Shown here one piece after another: positions 43,344-52,432 of a stretch of DNA of 64,000 bases. The stretch is taken from NCBI RefSeq assembly GCF_034006445.1, contig NZ_JAVESS010000002.1:419623-483622 (forward strand), given 5' to 3'. Each line of letters starts with the position of its first letter. Position 1 is the stretch's first letter. This DNA comes from Desulfovibrio sp. Its GTDB lineage: Bacteria > Desulfobacterota > Desulfovibrionia > Desulfovibrionales > Desulfovibrionaceae. A model generated the notes under the pieces. The model did not search any database. It worked only from the letters and a program-made list of their open reading frames with translations, and was not told where the DNA came from. The position numbers and the translations under genes were made by a program.

Positions 43344-44666
43344 ATGGGAAAAGCAATTGTTGACGCCATACGCCAGGCCGGCGTTGTGGGCGCAGGCGGG
43401 GCGGGACTGCCCACCCATGTAAAGGCCGACGCCACGGCGCAGACAGTTCTGGTGAACGGCGCAAGCTGCGAACCGCTGCTCATGAGCGACCCCTATCTGA
43501 TGGAAGAGAGGGTGGACGTCATGTTGCGCGGTCTTGAAGCCATGATGGAATGCACTGGCGCAAGCAAGGGCATTGTCTGCCTCAAGGGCAAGCACGCCGC
43601 GGCCATGAAATGCGTGCGCGAAGCTGTGGCCCGCCGCGGAAGCCGTTTTGAGGCTTTTGAGATGGGCGATTTTTACCCTGCCGGCGACGAGCAGGTCATG
43701 GTCTATGAAGTGCTGGGCGGCATTGTGCCCGAGCGCGGCATTCCTTTGCAGATCGGGGCCGTGGTCAGCAATGTGGAAAGCCTTTACAACATCGCCCACG
43801 CGCTGGACGGCAAGCCCGTGACGCACCGCTACCTTACAGTAGGCTGCGAAGTGGCCCGCCCCATGGTGGTGCGCGTACCCGTGGGCACGCGTGTTTCCGA
43901 GGTGCTCAATTTCGCGGGCGGACCCACCATCCGCGAATACCGCGTAGTGGACGGCGGCCCCATGATGGGGCGTGTGCTGCCCGATGCGGATCAGCCCGTC
44001 ACCAAGACCACAAGCGGCCTTCTGGTGCTGCCGCCTGACCACAATGTGGTGGCCCGCAAGGTTATGGACCCCCATACACTTAAGCGCCTCACCAATACGG
44101 TATGCTGTCAGTGCTCGCAGTGTACGGACCTCTGCCCGCGCAGCCTGCTCGGACACAGCCTGCATCCGCACAAGCTCATGCGCGTGCTGGACGGCCAGAC
44201 CGTCAACAGCCCCATTGCGAAGGAAGCGCTGCTCTGCTCCGAATGCGGCATCTGCGAAAAATTCGCCTGTCCCATGGGCATTTCGCCGCGCGAAGTCAAC
44301 GCCATGCTGAAAAAGGAACTCATGCAGGCTGGCGTCAAATGGGAATACGACGGTCGCCCTCTGGCAGCCTCACGCTTCCGCGACGAAAGGCGCATCCCCA
44401 CCAGCAGCCTTGTGCGCCGCCTTGGCCTTGCGGGCTACGAGGCCCACCCGCCCTTTGCGGGCGACTTTGAGCCTACGGAAGTGCGCATTCCCCTGCGCCA
44501 ACACATCGGCGCTCCGGCTGCCGCTGTGGTGAGCGTGGGACAGAGCGTCACTGTGGGCGATCTTATCGGCGAAATCCCCGAAGGGACCATGGGCGCGCGC
44601 GTTCACGCCAGCATCAGGGGCACCGTCAGCGCTGTTGAAAACGGCATAATCACCATCAGGGCCTGA
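43344..44666 (+). CDS. pduS: PduS/RnfC-like iron-sulfur flavoprotein
   Basis: The 440-residue protein has the RnfC/NuoF-type N-terminal region (GVVGAGGAGLPTHVK, NGASCEPLL), an SLBB-like segment and two ferredoxin-type clusters (CCQCSQCTDLCP and CSECGICEKFACP). PduS moves electrons from NADH, in other systems for cobalamin reduction; here no B12 enzyme is visible, so it may regenerate NAD+ or reduce another acceptor through the neighbouring PduT-like shell protein. Confidence 0.88.
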   Translation: MGKAIVDAIRQAGVVGAGGAGLPTHVKADATAQTVLVNGASCEPLLMSDPYLMEERVDVMLRGLEAMMECTGASKGIVCLKGKHAAAMKCVREAVARRGSRFEAFEMGDFYPAGDEQVMVYEVLGGIVPERGIPLQIGAVVSNVESLYNIAHALDGKPVTHRYLTVGCEVARPMVVRVPVGTRVSEVLNFAGGPTIREYRVVDGGPMMGRVLPDADQPVTKTTSGLLVLPPDHNVVARKVMDPHTLKRLTNTVCCQCSQCTDLCPRSLLGHSLHPHKLMRVLDGQTVNSPIAKEALLCSECGICEKFACPMGISPREVNAMLKKELMQAGVKWEYDGRPLAASRFRDERRIPTSSLVRRLGLAGYEAHPPFAGDFEPTEVRIPLRQHIGAPAAAVVSVGQSVTVGDLIGEIPEGTMGARVHASIRGTVSAVENGIITIRA

Positions 44667-44677
44667 GGGGTAGCGGC

Positions 44678-45229
44678 ATGAAATTACGGACTATCGGCTG
44701 TGTTGAACTGAACAGCATAGGCATGGGCATGCAGACGGCGGACGAAATGGTCAAGGCCGCCAATGTGGAACTGGTTTTGGCCAAAACCACCTGCCCCGGC
44801 AGATACCTTATTATCGTCACTGGCGACACCGGAGCCGTCACCAGCTCTGTGAACACCGGCCTTGCGCTGGGCGCGGATCTGGTGGTGGACAGCTTCATCA
44901 TCCCCAATGTGCATGAAGACGTGATTCCGGCTATGAACGGCACCGCCATTCAGGGACGCATCAACGCCATTGGCGTCATCGAGACCTATACGGCGGCCTC
45001 CTGTGTGCTGGCTGCCGATGGCGCGGCCAAGGCCGGCGACGTTCGCCTGCTGGATCTGCGGCTTTCCGCCGGTCTTGGCGGCAAGGCCTTTGTGGTCATG
45101 ACTGGCGAAGTCAGCGCGGTGCAGTCTTCTGTGGATGCCGGGGCGGTCAACGTCGCCGGTGGCGGCCCTGTGGTCAGCAAGATTGTCATTCCCTCGCCCA
45201 GCGAGGAACTGAAAAAGCACCTGCTGTAG
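44678..45229 (+). CDS. pduT: PduT-like BMC-T shell protein with pore Fe-S cysteine
   Basis: The 183-residue tandem-BMC protein carries Cys39 in AKTTCPGRYLIIVTGD, the position at which PduT holds a 4Fe-4S cluster on the trimer axis. It lies 11 bp after the PduS-like gene, the known partner, so the pair may pass electrons across the shell. A second BMC-T protein with a Cys at the same place is encoded at 40357. Confidence 0.9.
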   Translation: MKLRTIGCVELNSIGMGMQTADEMVKAANVELVLAKTTCPGRYLIIVTGDTGAVTSSVNTGLALGADLVVDSFIIPNVHEDVIPAMNGTAIQGRINAIGVIETYTAASCVLAADGAAKAGDVRLLDLRLSAGLGGKAFVVMTGEVSAVQSSVDAGAVNVAGGGPVVSKIVIPSPSEELKKHLL

Positions 45230-45419
45230 CCGCACTCGCGGGCAAAAAACGCAAGGCCAGACGCTTTGCCTGTTGCCGCCAGATTGCGCAGCCGCAGGCT
45301 ATAAGCCGCCCGCAAATCCCCAGCTGGCAGGAATGCCCGATCAAGCAATATCGGTTGAAGACAGGTAAAAAGCGGGCAGGCACAGGGGCCGCTACAAACA
45401 GCACCACGTGGAGGGCCGG

Positions 45420-45767
45420 ATGGAAGAAACCAAGCAACGGATCATACAGGAGTATGTGCCGGGCAGACAGATCACTCTGGCCCACCTTATCGCCAGCCCG
45501 CAAAAAGGCATCCACCTCAAGCTGGGTCTGGACGACGAATGCGCCACGGCCATCGGCATACTGACCATCACCCCCTGCGAGGGCGTCATTATAGCCGCTG
45601 ACATAGCCACCAAGGCCGCCAGCGTGGACATCGGCTTTCTGGATCGCTTTGGCGGCTCCCTGCTGATAACGGGCGACGTGGCCAGCGTTGAAGCGGCCCT
45701 GCGCGAGGTTCTGCACTATTTTGGCCATGTGTTGCACTATGACCTTACCGACATGACCAGGTCATGA
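45420..45767 (+). CDS. eutS: EutS-like permuted BMC-H shell protein
   Basis: The 115-residue protein begins with QEYVPGRQITLAHLIASP, the hallmark of the circularly permuted EutS/PduU family that forms hexamers with a small beta-barrel cap. The core DECATAIGILTITPCEGVIIAADIATKAA follows. ATG 45420 is chosen as GGAGG lies five bases upstream; GTG 45408 is in frame but overlaps that site. Confidence 0.9.
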   Translation: MEETKQRIIQEYVPGRQITLAHLIASPQKGIHLKLGLDDECATAIGILTITPCEGVIIAADIATKAASVDIGFLDRFGGSLLITGDVASVEAALREVLHYFGHVLHYDLTDMTRS

Positions 45768-45774
45768 GGCCATA

Positions 45775-46209
45775 ATGGGGCGCATCATGCTTTTGGGCGA
45801 ACGAGGCGCGGGCAGGAGAAGTCTTGCCCGCGCCCTCGGCCATGCGCCAGCCTTCATGCCGCAGCCAATGGCAGTGGAGTTCGCCGGGCGGTTTGTCATC
45901 CCGCCCCCGGAATTTCTGGAGAACAGGCGCTTTTACCGCGCCCTTATCACCGTGTCGATGGACTGTAGTACCCTACTCTTCGTACAGGACGCCACACGGT
46001 GCACCTCGGCTTTTCCTCCCGGCTTTGCCCGTATTTTCAATCGCCATGTGGCGGGCATCATCACCAAGACGGATATGCCCGAAGCTTCCATTGAGCGCGC
46101 CACACGCTTTCTCAACAACGCCGGACTTAAGAACATCTACGCCCTCAGCGTCCTCAGCGACGAGGGACTGGACACCCTGCGTCAGGATGAACCCGCGCTG
46201 TTCGCCTGA
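45775..46209 (+). CDS. eutP: EutP/PduV-like small GTPase, degenerate P-loop
   Basis: The 144-residue protein has the Ras-like EutP/PduV layout: P-loop at the N-terminus and the base-recognition motif ITKTDMPE. The P-loop reads GERGAGRRS, so the Walker A lysine is replaced by Arg14, which usually abolishes normal nucleotide hydrolysis. Its role may be structural or in positioning the compartment. It is the last gene of the operon, followed by a terminator. Confidence 0.82.
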   Translation: MGRIMLLGERGAGRRSLARALGHAPAFMPQPMAVEFAGRFVIPPPEFLENRRFYRALITVSMDCSTLLFVQDATRCTSAFPPGFARIFNRHVAGIITKTDMPEASIERATRFLNNAGLKNIYALSVLSDEGLDTLRQDEPALFA

Positions 46210-46298
46210 TACTGCCCCTGACGGCTCCTGAACCGCCCTGATACCCCTTCAGTTTTCCAGAAACGACCGCGCAGCGGCATTTCTGTTTTACATAAAGA

Positions 46299-46331
46299 GA
46301 GCCGACGTCTTCTGACGTCGGCTCCCATTTT
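46299..46331 (+). terminator. Terminator of the microcompartment operon
   Basis: GAGCCGACGTC and GACGTCGGCTC form a perfect 11-bp stem with loop TTCT, followed by CCATTTTA. It lies 90 bp after the last gene. Confidence 0.75.
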
Positions 46332-46626
46332 ATGGCAGGCTGGCAGGCTGGAACACGGATTAAAAACTAATGCATTTGAGTATAGAAAACGTTACTAAAG
46401 TGTACGGCGAGTAGCTCGAACCTTCCGCCGCACGTCCAAGCGCATTCAGCCGGGAATTACGGTTTTCGGCTGAATGCCAACTTTGAAATGCACGCATTTC
46501 AAGGTCAATCTGATCCAGAGCAAAGTACCTTTGCGAGTATACATTCTCAAGGTTTGCGGCACGCCCGTTTTGGTGGGCGTCTGCTCTCGTGATCGTCCGT
46601 ACAAGTTCAAAGTACGATTGCCCTAG
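46332..46626. repeat. Cluster of palindromic repeats between operon and porin
   Basis: Two worn members of the palindromic repeat family lie here. The first holds GCATTCAGCC/GGCTGAATGC and TTGAAATGC-AC-GCATTTCAA. The second, 46515-46626, starts CCAGAGCAAAGTACC, includes TTTGCGAGTATACATTCTCAAGG and ends GATTGCCCTAGA, a shortened 149-bp type. No gene is present. Confidence 0.6.
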
Positions 46627-48197
46627 AACTTGTACTGAAAGACCACCTGCGCCTTCCAGGCGTCCTGCTTGGAGTAGCCGCCAAAGTCGTTGTAGCTCTT
46701 CTTCCAGGTGCTGTTGTCCATATAGTTGGCCACGTAGCCAAGTTCCACGTTCATTTCGAGGTTTTCATAAATCTTGTAGGAAGAGATCAGGTTCACTTCC
46801 AGCATGCCGTCATTGGTGGTCAGATAGGGACCGTCGGCCAGGCCGGATGTGGAATCCCACGCATTGGCATGGTCCATATACTTGACCATTGAAGGGCTGT
46901 TGGTGCCGCCCCAGTAGGCCACGCGCACAACGTGCTTCAAATCTTCCACAAAGCTGATGTCTCTGATCTGAGCGCCAATGCCCCAGGTTCCGGCATAGCT
47001 CAGCGACTTGTCCATAAAGTTCAGGGCCGGACTCCAGGCCATGTTGCCGTCACCGAAGAAGGACGTAAAACTGCCGTAAGGACAGAGGGAAGGCATACGC
47101 TCGGAGCCGTTTTTCACGTTGCCGTCGTCGCCCGAAGCATACCAGCCGAAAATGCCGGGTACGCCCCAATCCAGCTTGTATTCCGCAAGAGCCTTTGCCA
47201 GCCAGCCCTGTCGCTGGCTGCTGCCGCGCACCACGTCATTGGCGTCATTGCGCTTGAGAACGTCAAAGCGGCCCATTTCCTCCACATAGCCGTAGTTCAG
47301 GTCAAGTTCGAAGTTCCAGGGATCAATGGCGGTAATCTTGAAAGGAATGCCAGCCCAGAACACATTGCCGTAAGTCTTGGAGGTACTGCCAAGCTTCTGG
47401 ACGTTCAGGCCGTGGCCGCCGCCCATCTTGTTCAGATAGGGGTAAAGGGTCACGGCGGGATAGCCATCACCCAGGCCATTCTGCCAGAAGCCATCAAACT
47501 TGTTGGCATTACGTCCCAGCATGCCGGGCATGACCCAAGGGGTGATCTTGATGCCGTCAAACGTCAGCGGCAGGGTCAGGGCAAAGAGGTCCATGTTATC
47601 AAGATAGTTGGCCTTATCAGAGCTGAGTATGCCGTTGTAGCTGCCGCCCGAATAGTTGTCGTTGAAGGGGCGCATCCACAGAGCGGTAAGCCCCACATTG
47701 GAATTGAAGGCATAGTTGGCCACCACAGCAGCAGCTTGCGTGTCAAATACGGCAGAGCCGCCAGCGGCATTGGGCATGGAAAAATACTGCAAGCCCATCT
47801 TCATCTTCAAGGCTGTCTGCGGCACGGCCCACTGCATGTACGCCTGGGTGAGCTTGATGTTTGTGCCGTCAGCGCCAAGGGCAGACCCCTGCCTGGCCTT
47901 GCCCCAATCCTGCGGGCCAAGCTTGAACTGCACACTGCCCATGAGGTTTTCCGAAGCAATAGCATCGAGGAAAAGCAGCACGCGCTGCCGCGCTACAAAC
48001 TTGTCGTCATTGTTTACTTTTTTCTTGTCCCCCTTGGTGGTCACATCCTCGGTCAGACTGGGGTCGCCAATGCCGTACCCCATGGACCAGATCCCCCTTG
48101 CCTTGAAGTCAATGGCCTGCGCTTTGTCGGCAACGCCCATCCCCAGAAGCAGCGCCAGGGCCATAACGCACCATAACACCCTACTCTTTTTTTGCAT
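46623..48197 (-). CDS. Outer-membrane porin (Desulfovibrio-type trimeric porin)
   Basis: The 524-residue protein has a signal peptide (MQKKSRVLWCVMALALLLGMGVADKAQA) and then beta-strand-rich text with many aromatic residues, ending in FQYKF, the terminal-Phe pattern of outer-membrane beta barrels. Sequence style and length match the abundant homotrimeric porins of Desulfovibrio. ATG 48197 follows AGGAAGAAGG. It would let small solutes into the periplasm and is divergent from the hydrolase at 48907. Confidence 0.88.
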   Translation of the reverse strand: MQKKSRVLWCVMALALLLGMGVADKAQAIDFKARGIWSMGYGIGDPSLTEDVTTKGDKKKVNNDDKFVARQRVLLFLDAIASENLMGSVQFKLGPQDWGKARQGSALGADGTNIKLTQAYMQWAVPQTALKMKMGLQYFSMPNAAGGSAVFDTQAAAVVANYAFNSNVGLTALWMRPFNDNYSGGSYNGILSSDKANYLDNMDLFALTLPLTFDGIKITPWVMPGMLGRNANKFDGFWQNGLGDGYPAVTLYPYLNKMGGGHGLNVQKLGSTSKTYGNVFWAGIPFKITAIDPWNFELDLNYGYVEEMGRFDVLKRNDANDVVRGSSQRQGWLAKALAEYKLDWGVPGIFGWYASGDDGNVKNGSERMPSLCPYGSFTSFFGDGNMAWSPALNFMDKSLSYAGTWGIGAQIRDISFVEDLKHVVRVAYWGGTNSPSMVKYMDHANAWDSTSGLADGPYLTTNDGMLEVNLISSYKIYENLEMNVELGYVANYMDNSTWKKSYNDFGGYSKQDAWKAQVVFQYKF

Positions 48198-48632
48198 AAG
48201 AACCTTCTTCCTGATGTATTGTTTGCAAATCCCAGCCTGCCTTGGCTGCACAAACCAGATATCTTAAGAATCCTGGAGCATTAAAGGAGTCCTGTCACAC
48301 GAGGGCACGGGGCGCAACACACCTGAAACCACCGACCAGAATGTCCGGCAGCTATAAAGGGTGGCAAATCAGACGGGCAACGCCTGGTCTGGACGTTGGC
48401 TCGCGGAGAGGCGCAATGCCATACGGCCCGCCTGCCTCTGCCAATCTGCGCAAGCCTTGCCGGACCTATGCAAAACGAATGAAAACGGTGCTTTGCCATG
48501 GGGCCTCAGGTAATGGGTCTCGTGGTTTGCAGAATTTTATGTGTTGGATATGAATTGCAGTCGTCGTGCCAAAAATCACCTGGCTGAAATTATTGAATAT
48601 AATTGAAATGCTGTCGCAAAAACATGAATATC

Positions 48633-48647
48633 GCGACATTCATGTCG
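48633..48647 (+). promoter_or_regulatory. Operator GCGACA-N4-TGTCG, site 1 of hydrolase gene
   Basis: GCGACATTCATGTCG contains a perfect CGACA-TTCA-TGTCG dyad. A further TGTCGC half-site is at 48612-48617. It lies about 185 bp ahead of the sigma-54 element at 48832. Confidence 0.6.
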
Positions 48648-48717
48648 TTGGTGACGACAAAAAAAACTTTGAAAAATACAAATAATATCAGAATATTATA
48701 ATGTAAGATATAAAATC

Positions 48718-48733
48718 GCGACATTATAGTCGC
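48718..48733 (+). promoter_or_regulatory. Operator GCGACA-N4-TGTCGC, site 2 of hydrolase gene
   Basis: GCGACATTATAGTCGC has one mismatch to the dyad and lies about 100 bp upstream of the sigma-54 element at 48832, a typical enhancer distance. Confidence 0.65.
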
Positions 48734-48831
48734 AAAGTGGTTGATTACCCAGGGGGAATTGCTTTTGCGGCTTTGTTCAAAAAACCACAGTACCCCAATT
48801 TTAACAAAAAAATTGATGGGTTGTGCAGATA

Positions 48832-48847
48832 TGGCATGCAAATTGAA
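48832..48847 (+). promoter_or_regulatory. Candidate sigma-54 promoter of hydrolase gene
   Basis: TGGCATGCAAATTGAA has a full -24 box and TTGA at -12 with correct spacing, 60 bp before the ATG at 48907. Confidence 0.6.
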
Positions 48848-48906
48848 CTGAGGGAGAAAAACACACTACAGCCCGTGTGCCCCGAACACGGCAAGGAGTT
48901 CTTTCT

Positions 48907-50793
48907 ATGGCCGCAAAAGCGAAACGCGCCGCCCTCATTGGCTATGACTGCCTTATCCCCAAAAGGCTTGAAGCCTTGCTTGCTCAGGGGGGGCTCGTCA
49001 ACTTCCGCAAGTTCATGAGCGAAGGCAGCTTTATCCCCGAGGGTTTCAATCTGCCCACGGTCACACCGCCTTCGTGGGCCACGATTTGCACTGGTGCGTG
49101 GCCGCGTACGCATGGTGTTGAAGATTATTATTACTACCATGAAGGCCGCAGCCTTGATTACAAGGAAACCACGCAGGCTTTCGGCTCTGAGATTCTCACC
49201 GCCCAAACCATTTGGGATGCCTGGGACACGGCTGGCAAGAAGTGCATTGTGGTCAACTACCCCATGTCCTGGCCATCCAAGATGAAGAACGGCGTCATGA
49301 TTATGGGTGAGGGCCTGAGCCCGGCTGAAACCCGCTGGCCCCTGCACGGCAACGAACACAGGGAGTTTCTGTGCTCTGAGGGTGTTATATCAACCGACTT
49401 CTATCCCATGGGCGCTCAGGGCAGCTTTGACGACGCCGAAGGCTGGGCCAACCTGCCGGACAGTGATGAACCGTTGGAAATGACCGTGGCCATGCATTTC
49501 AAGGAGTCTATGGAGCCCCTTGAAGACCAGACCTGGCACTGCCTTGTATGGCAGGACGGAGATGACGGTTATGACCGTATGGCCCTGTGCCCTGTGAAGG
49601 ATTTTTCCAAGGCATTCTTCACCCTCAAGCTGGGTGAATGGAGCGATCCCGTTCAGCATGACTTTACCATCAAGGCTGACGGCCGCACTGAAAAGGGCGT
49701 CTTTCGTTGCAAGCTGATGCAGCTTTCTGACGACGCTGAAGAATTCAAGCTGTACGTTTCGGGCATCGCTGGCCGTTGCGGCTTCATTGCCCCGCCCGAA
49801 GCCGCTGGCCTCATCGACTTTTCCAAGGACATCACCGCCAACGACATCGGTCTTGTGGCTTACATGCACGGCATTATCGACACCGATACCGTATGTGAAC
49901 TGGTGGATTACCACAGCTCATGGCTCTGGAACACCGTCGAATCCCTTATCAAAGCCAATGCCGACTGGGATCTGCTGTACATGCACTCCCACCCCATTGA
50001 CTGGTTTTACCATGGCTGGCTGAGCGACATCGACAGCAAGGACGACGCCGTGCGCACCCGTGCTGAAAAGATGGAACGCCACATTTATGAAGTGGAAGAC
50101 CGCCTGCTTGGCCGCCTTATGAACCTCCTGGGCGACGAAACAATCATGTGCGTCTGCTCCGACCACGGCGCAACGCCCATGGGCCCCATTCTCAACACGG
50201 CCCACGCCCTCAAGGAAGCGGGCCTCTGCTCCTACGAACCCACCAAGTCTGAAAACTACTGGGACATCTACGAAGAAACCGAAGGCGTCAACTACGTGAT
50301 GGACGTGAGCAAGTCCGTGGCAGTGCCGCAGCGCTACATGTTCGTCTACGTGAACCTCAAGGGCAAATACCCCGGCGGCATCGTGGAAGCTGAAGATTAC
50401 GAAAAGGTGCGCGACCAGATCATCGACGCCCTGCTGGACTACAAGCACCCTGACACCGGTGAACGCCCGGTTCTGCTGGCCGTTCGCAAGGAAGACGCCC
50501 ACGTCTTCGGCATGGGCGGCGCCCAGGCTGGCGATGTGGTATACGCACTCAAGCCCGAATACATGGCTGAGCATGGGTACGGCCTGCCCACTGGTGAATC
50601 CGGTTGCGGCAGCCTCAAGAACCTGCTCATGTTCCGCGGGCCCAACATCAAAAAGGGTTTCCGTTATACCCGGCCCCGCTGGCTGGCCGACATCGTGCCC
50701 ACACTCTGCTACATCACGGGCAACCCCATTCCCGCCGATGCCGAGGGCGCGCCCATTTACCAGATTATGGAAGACCCCAACCTGGTTTCCTAA
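48907..50793 (+). CDS. Alkaline-phosphatase-superfamily hydrolase (phosphodiesterase type)
   Basis: The 628-residue protein has the type I phosphodiesterase layout: GYDCLIPKRLEALL near residue 10, the nucleophile region TVTPPSWATICTGAWPRTHGV around residues 45-65, metal ligands in HSHPIDWFYHG and CVCSDHGATPMGP, and a C-terminal DIVPTLCYITGNPIPADAEG end. There is no signal peptide, so it acts in the cytoplasm. The substrate, a phosphodiester, phosphonate or sulfate, cannot be read from sequence. AAGGAG precedes ATG 48907. It is expected under sigma-54 control. Confidence 0.8.
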   Translation: MAAKAKRAALIGYDCLIPKRLEALLAQGGLVNFRKFMSEGSFIPEGFNLPTVTPPSWATICTGAWPRTHGVEDYYYYHEGRSLDYKETTQAFGSEILTAQTIWDAWDTAGKKCIVVNYPMSWPSKMKNGVMIMGEGLSPAETRWPLHGNEHREFLCSEGVISTDFYPMGAQGSFDDAEGWANLPDSDEPLEMTVAMHFKESMEPLEDQTWHCLVWQDGDDGYDRMALCPVKDFSKAFFTLKLGEWSDPVQHDFTIKADGRTEKGVFRCKLMQLSDDAEEFKLYVSGIAGRCGFIAPPEAAGLIDFSKDITANDIGLVAYMHGIIDTDTVCELVDYHSSWLWNTVESLIKANADWDLLYMHSHPIDWFYHGWLSDIDSKDDAVRTRAEKMERHIYEVEDRLLGRLMNLLGDETIMCVCSDHGATPMGPILNTAHALKEAGLCSYEPTKSENYWDIYEETEGVNYVMDVSKSVAVPQRYMFVYVNLKGKYPGGIVEAEDYEKVRDQIIDALLDYKHPDTGERPVLLAVRKEDAHVFGMGGAQAGDVVYALKPEYMAEHGYGLPTGESGCGSLKNLLMFRGPNIKKGFRYTRPRWLADIVPTLCYITGNPIPADAEGAPIYQIMEDPNLVS

Positions 50794-50904
50794 TCCACAG
50801 TAACAGTATGTAGCCTGCGCACGCGGCTTGCCGCCGGGCGTCCGCCCAGGCCGAAAAGGTTTGCCACTTCCACAACGACAATGCGCATAGCGCCGGAAAA
50901 ATCT

Positions 50905-50928
50905 GCGGCCTCCCCGTGGGGAGGCCGC
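50905..50928 (+). promoter_or_regulatory. Strong hairpin before the 182-aa gene
   Basis: GCGGCCTCCCC and GGGGAGGCCGC form a perfect 11-bp stem around GT. It ends ten bases before the AAGGA of the next gene and has no T-run, so it may be an mRNA processing or stabilising element between two cotranscribed genes. Confidence 0.5.
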
Positions 50929-50947
50929 GGAATACAAGGAAAACATC

Positions 50948-51496
50948 ATGGCTGAAAAAAAATCCATTCTCCTCCTGCTTCCCACGCTGCAACTGAGCGG
51001 CTCATCCGACACTCTGAACGCTCTGAAAAAAAAGGCCGCCATTCTGCCCAATGCCAATACCGCTGGCTTGGAAGATCTGGCCGCAGGCCTTGAAGGCAAG
51101 ACCGTGGACAGCGCCGCCCTTGCAGGCGCCGAAGACGTTCTGCTGGTGGTGCATGGCGATGAGTCCGCTCTGGCAGCCGCTCTTGAAGCCGCCGACCGCC
51201 GTACCCTTATCGTGGTTGCCGCCGCTGACGGTGTGGCTTTCAGCGGTCTGGCCATCAACGGTAAAGCCGGTTCCGTTGACCGCAAGGTCAGCGCTCAGGA
51301 CATTGCCGTGACCATCGCCACCATCACCGACCTGCCCGTCAGCGGAAACTGCACCGGCGCCACCATCTATCAGGTGATGAAGAACCCCAACCTGAAGCTC
51401 GACGAGATCAAAAAACTCAAAGAAGCGCTGATGCGTATGGAATCTGTCATCCAGCGCGACAACCGCGAACCCTGGGACAAGCACGACTGCGCCTAG
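50948..51496 (+). CDS. Protein resembling the C-terminus of the upstream hydrolase
   Basis: The 182-residue protein has no metal-binding or nucleophile motif. Its text AQDIAVTIATITDLPVSGNC followed by TGATIYQVMKNPNL aligns with ADIVPTLCYITGNPIPADAEG and APIYQIMEDPNL at the end of the hydrolase just upstream, then adds a charged helix (DEIKKLKEALMRMESVIQRD). It looks like a stand-alone, non-catalytic relative of that C-terminal region, perhaps a partner subunit. Good AAGGAAAACATC leader. Confidence 0.65.
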   Translation: MAEKKSILLLLPTLQLSGSSDTLNALKKKAAILPNANTAGLEDLAAGLEGKTVDSAALAGAEDVLLVVHGDESALAAALEAADRRTLIVVAAADGVAFSGLAINGKAGSVDRKVSAQDIAVTIATITDLPVSGNCTGATIYQVMKNPNLKLDEIKKLKEALMRMESVIQRDNREPWDKHDCA

Positions 51497-52432
51497 GCGC
51501 TGCGCCTGCGGGACGCATGCTCGAGTTTTGGCATACCACCAGTTTTTCTACGAAACATGCGTCAGTCCGGGCCTGACCCGGCACAAGGCGAAGCGCAACG
51601 CAAAGATGGCGAAAAACGCCTGCCGCGCTGCGTCTGGAGCAGGACGCCATGGGGAATGGCCGCTCTCAACGGCATGACACCGGCTTATAGAGTGTAACAT
51701 TCCATGGACGTTGTGCCCGCGCCCCACGGCGGCATCTGCTCCGGCAGCCGATACCCAGCCTCCTCCCATGCCGATGACGGACGCCCGGAACTGCCGCCCG
51801 GGCGTCCGCGCGTTTTTTCCAGCAACGCGGTAAAATCCGGTGGACTGTCCGTCTTCGTGAACGGCGTTCATACACGATACAGCTCCACTGGCATACTACT
51901 TGGCATGACAGTGGAGCTGTACTATGGCCTGACGCTTTGAGCATTTTCGCATTGAGAATATCCATTCTCGCGGAACCGTTGCCCGCTCCTGCGGGCTTGC
52001 CTGAACCGTTGGCGGGAACCGCCTTACGGGGCAGGACAGCATCGCTACGGATAGCGACAGCGGTTCTTCCACTTAGATGTCGTGTAACCAATTACTGTCT
52101 TCGGGCGTATTTTTGCGGCAGCCGTTAGGCGACGAAGAATCCTTACGGCTGACGACAGCATCGCTAGTGAACTTGCTCTGGGTTCAGGCCCCACGGCCCA
52201 TGTGATCCTGATCTTTTTCTTTTACGGATTTTCCGCGGTTTCGCGGTCAAAGAGAACGCAAGGGCGGCCTTTACCGAAGCGCGCCAGGAGCGGATCGCCT
52301 GAAGTCATCGGCGAAAAATCGTGCGCAGCCAAGCTGCACGTGCGCCGCAACGTGGCGTGAATTATGCTGGAAATCGCATTTTGGGGCAGAATGACAAATT
52401 GAAATATTAAATATTTCAGAAGGTAATCTGTT
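51497..52432. other. Long gene-free region with hairpins and repeat pieces
   Basis: About 940 bp lie between the 3' ends of two converging genes. A perfect 13-bp hairpin (51878-51890 with 51909-51921, TACAGCTCCACTG and its complement) could end transcription. From 51937 a worn palindromic-repeat member begins (GAGCATTTTCGCATTGAG), and related pieces run to 52436. Repeated GACAGCATCGCTA text is seen twice (52034 and 52155). No gene is convincing. Confidence 0.5.
51878..51921. terminator. Possible bidirectional terminator hairpin
   Basis: The two 13-base arms are exact complements around an 18-base loop, between converging genes. The lack of a T-run makes factor-independent termination uncertain. 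Confidence 0.4.

Larger units (their letters stand above)
48198..48906. other. Divergent regulatory region between porin and hydrolase
   Basis: About 700 bp without a convincing gene. The right half holds two TGTCGC-type dyads and a sigma-54 promoter, given separately. The left half (48250-48500) has several short complementary stretches, but I could not fit it to a known riboswitch. Confidence 0.5.

Noticed and set aside
48250..48500. Riboswitch or small RNA between porin and hydrolase
   Set aside because: Several short complementary pieces exist, but they did not fit the core of any riboswitch class I know, including glycine riboswitches.
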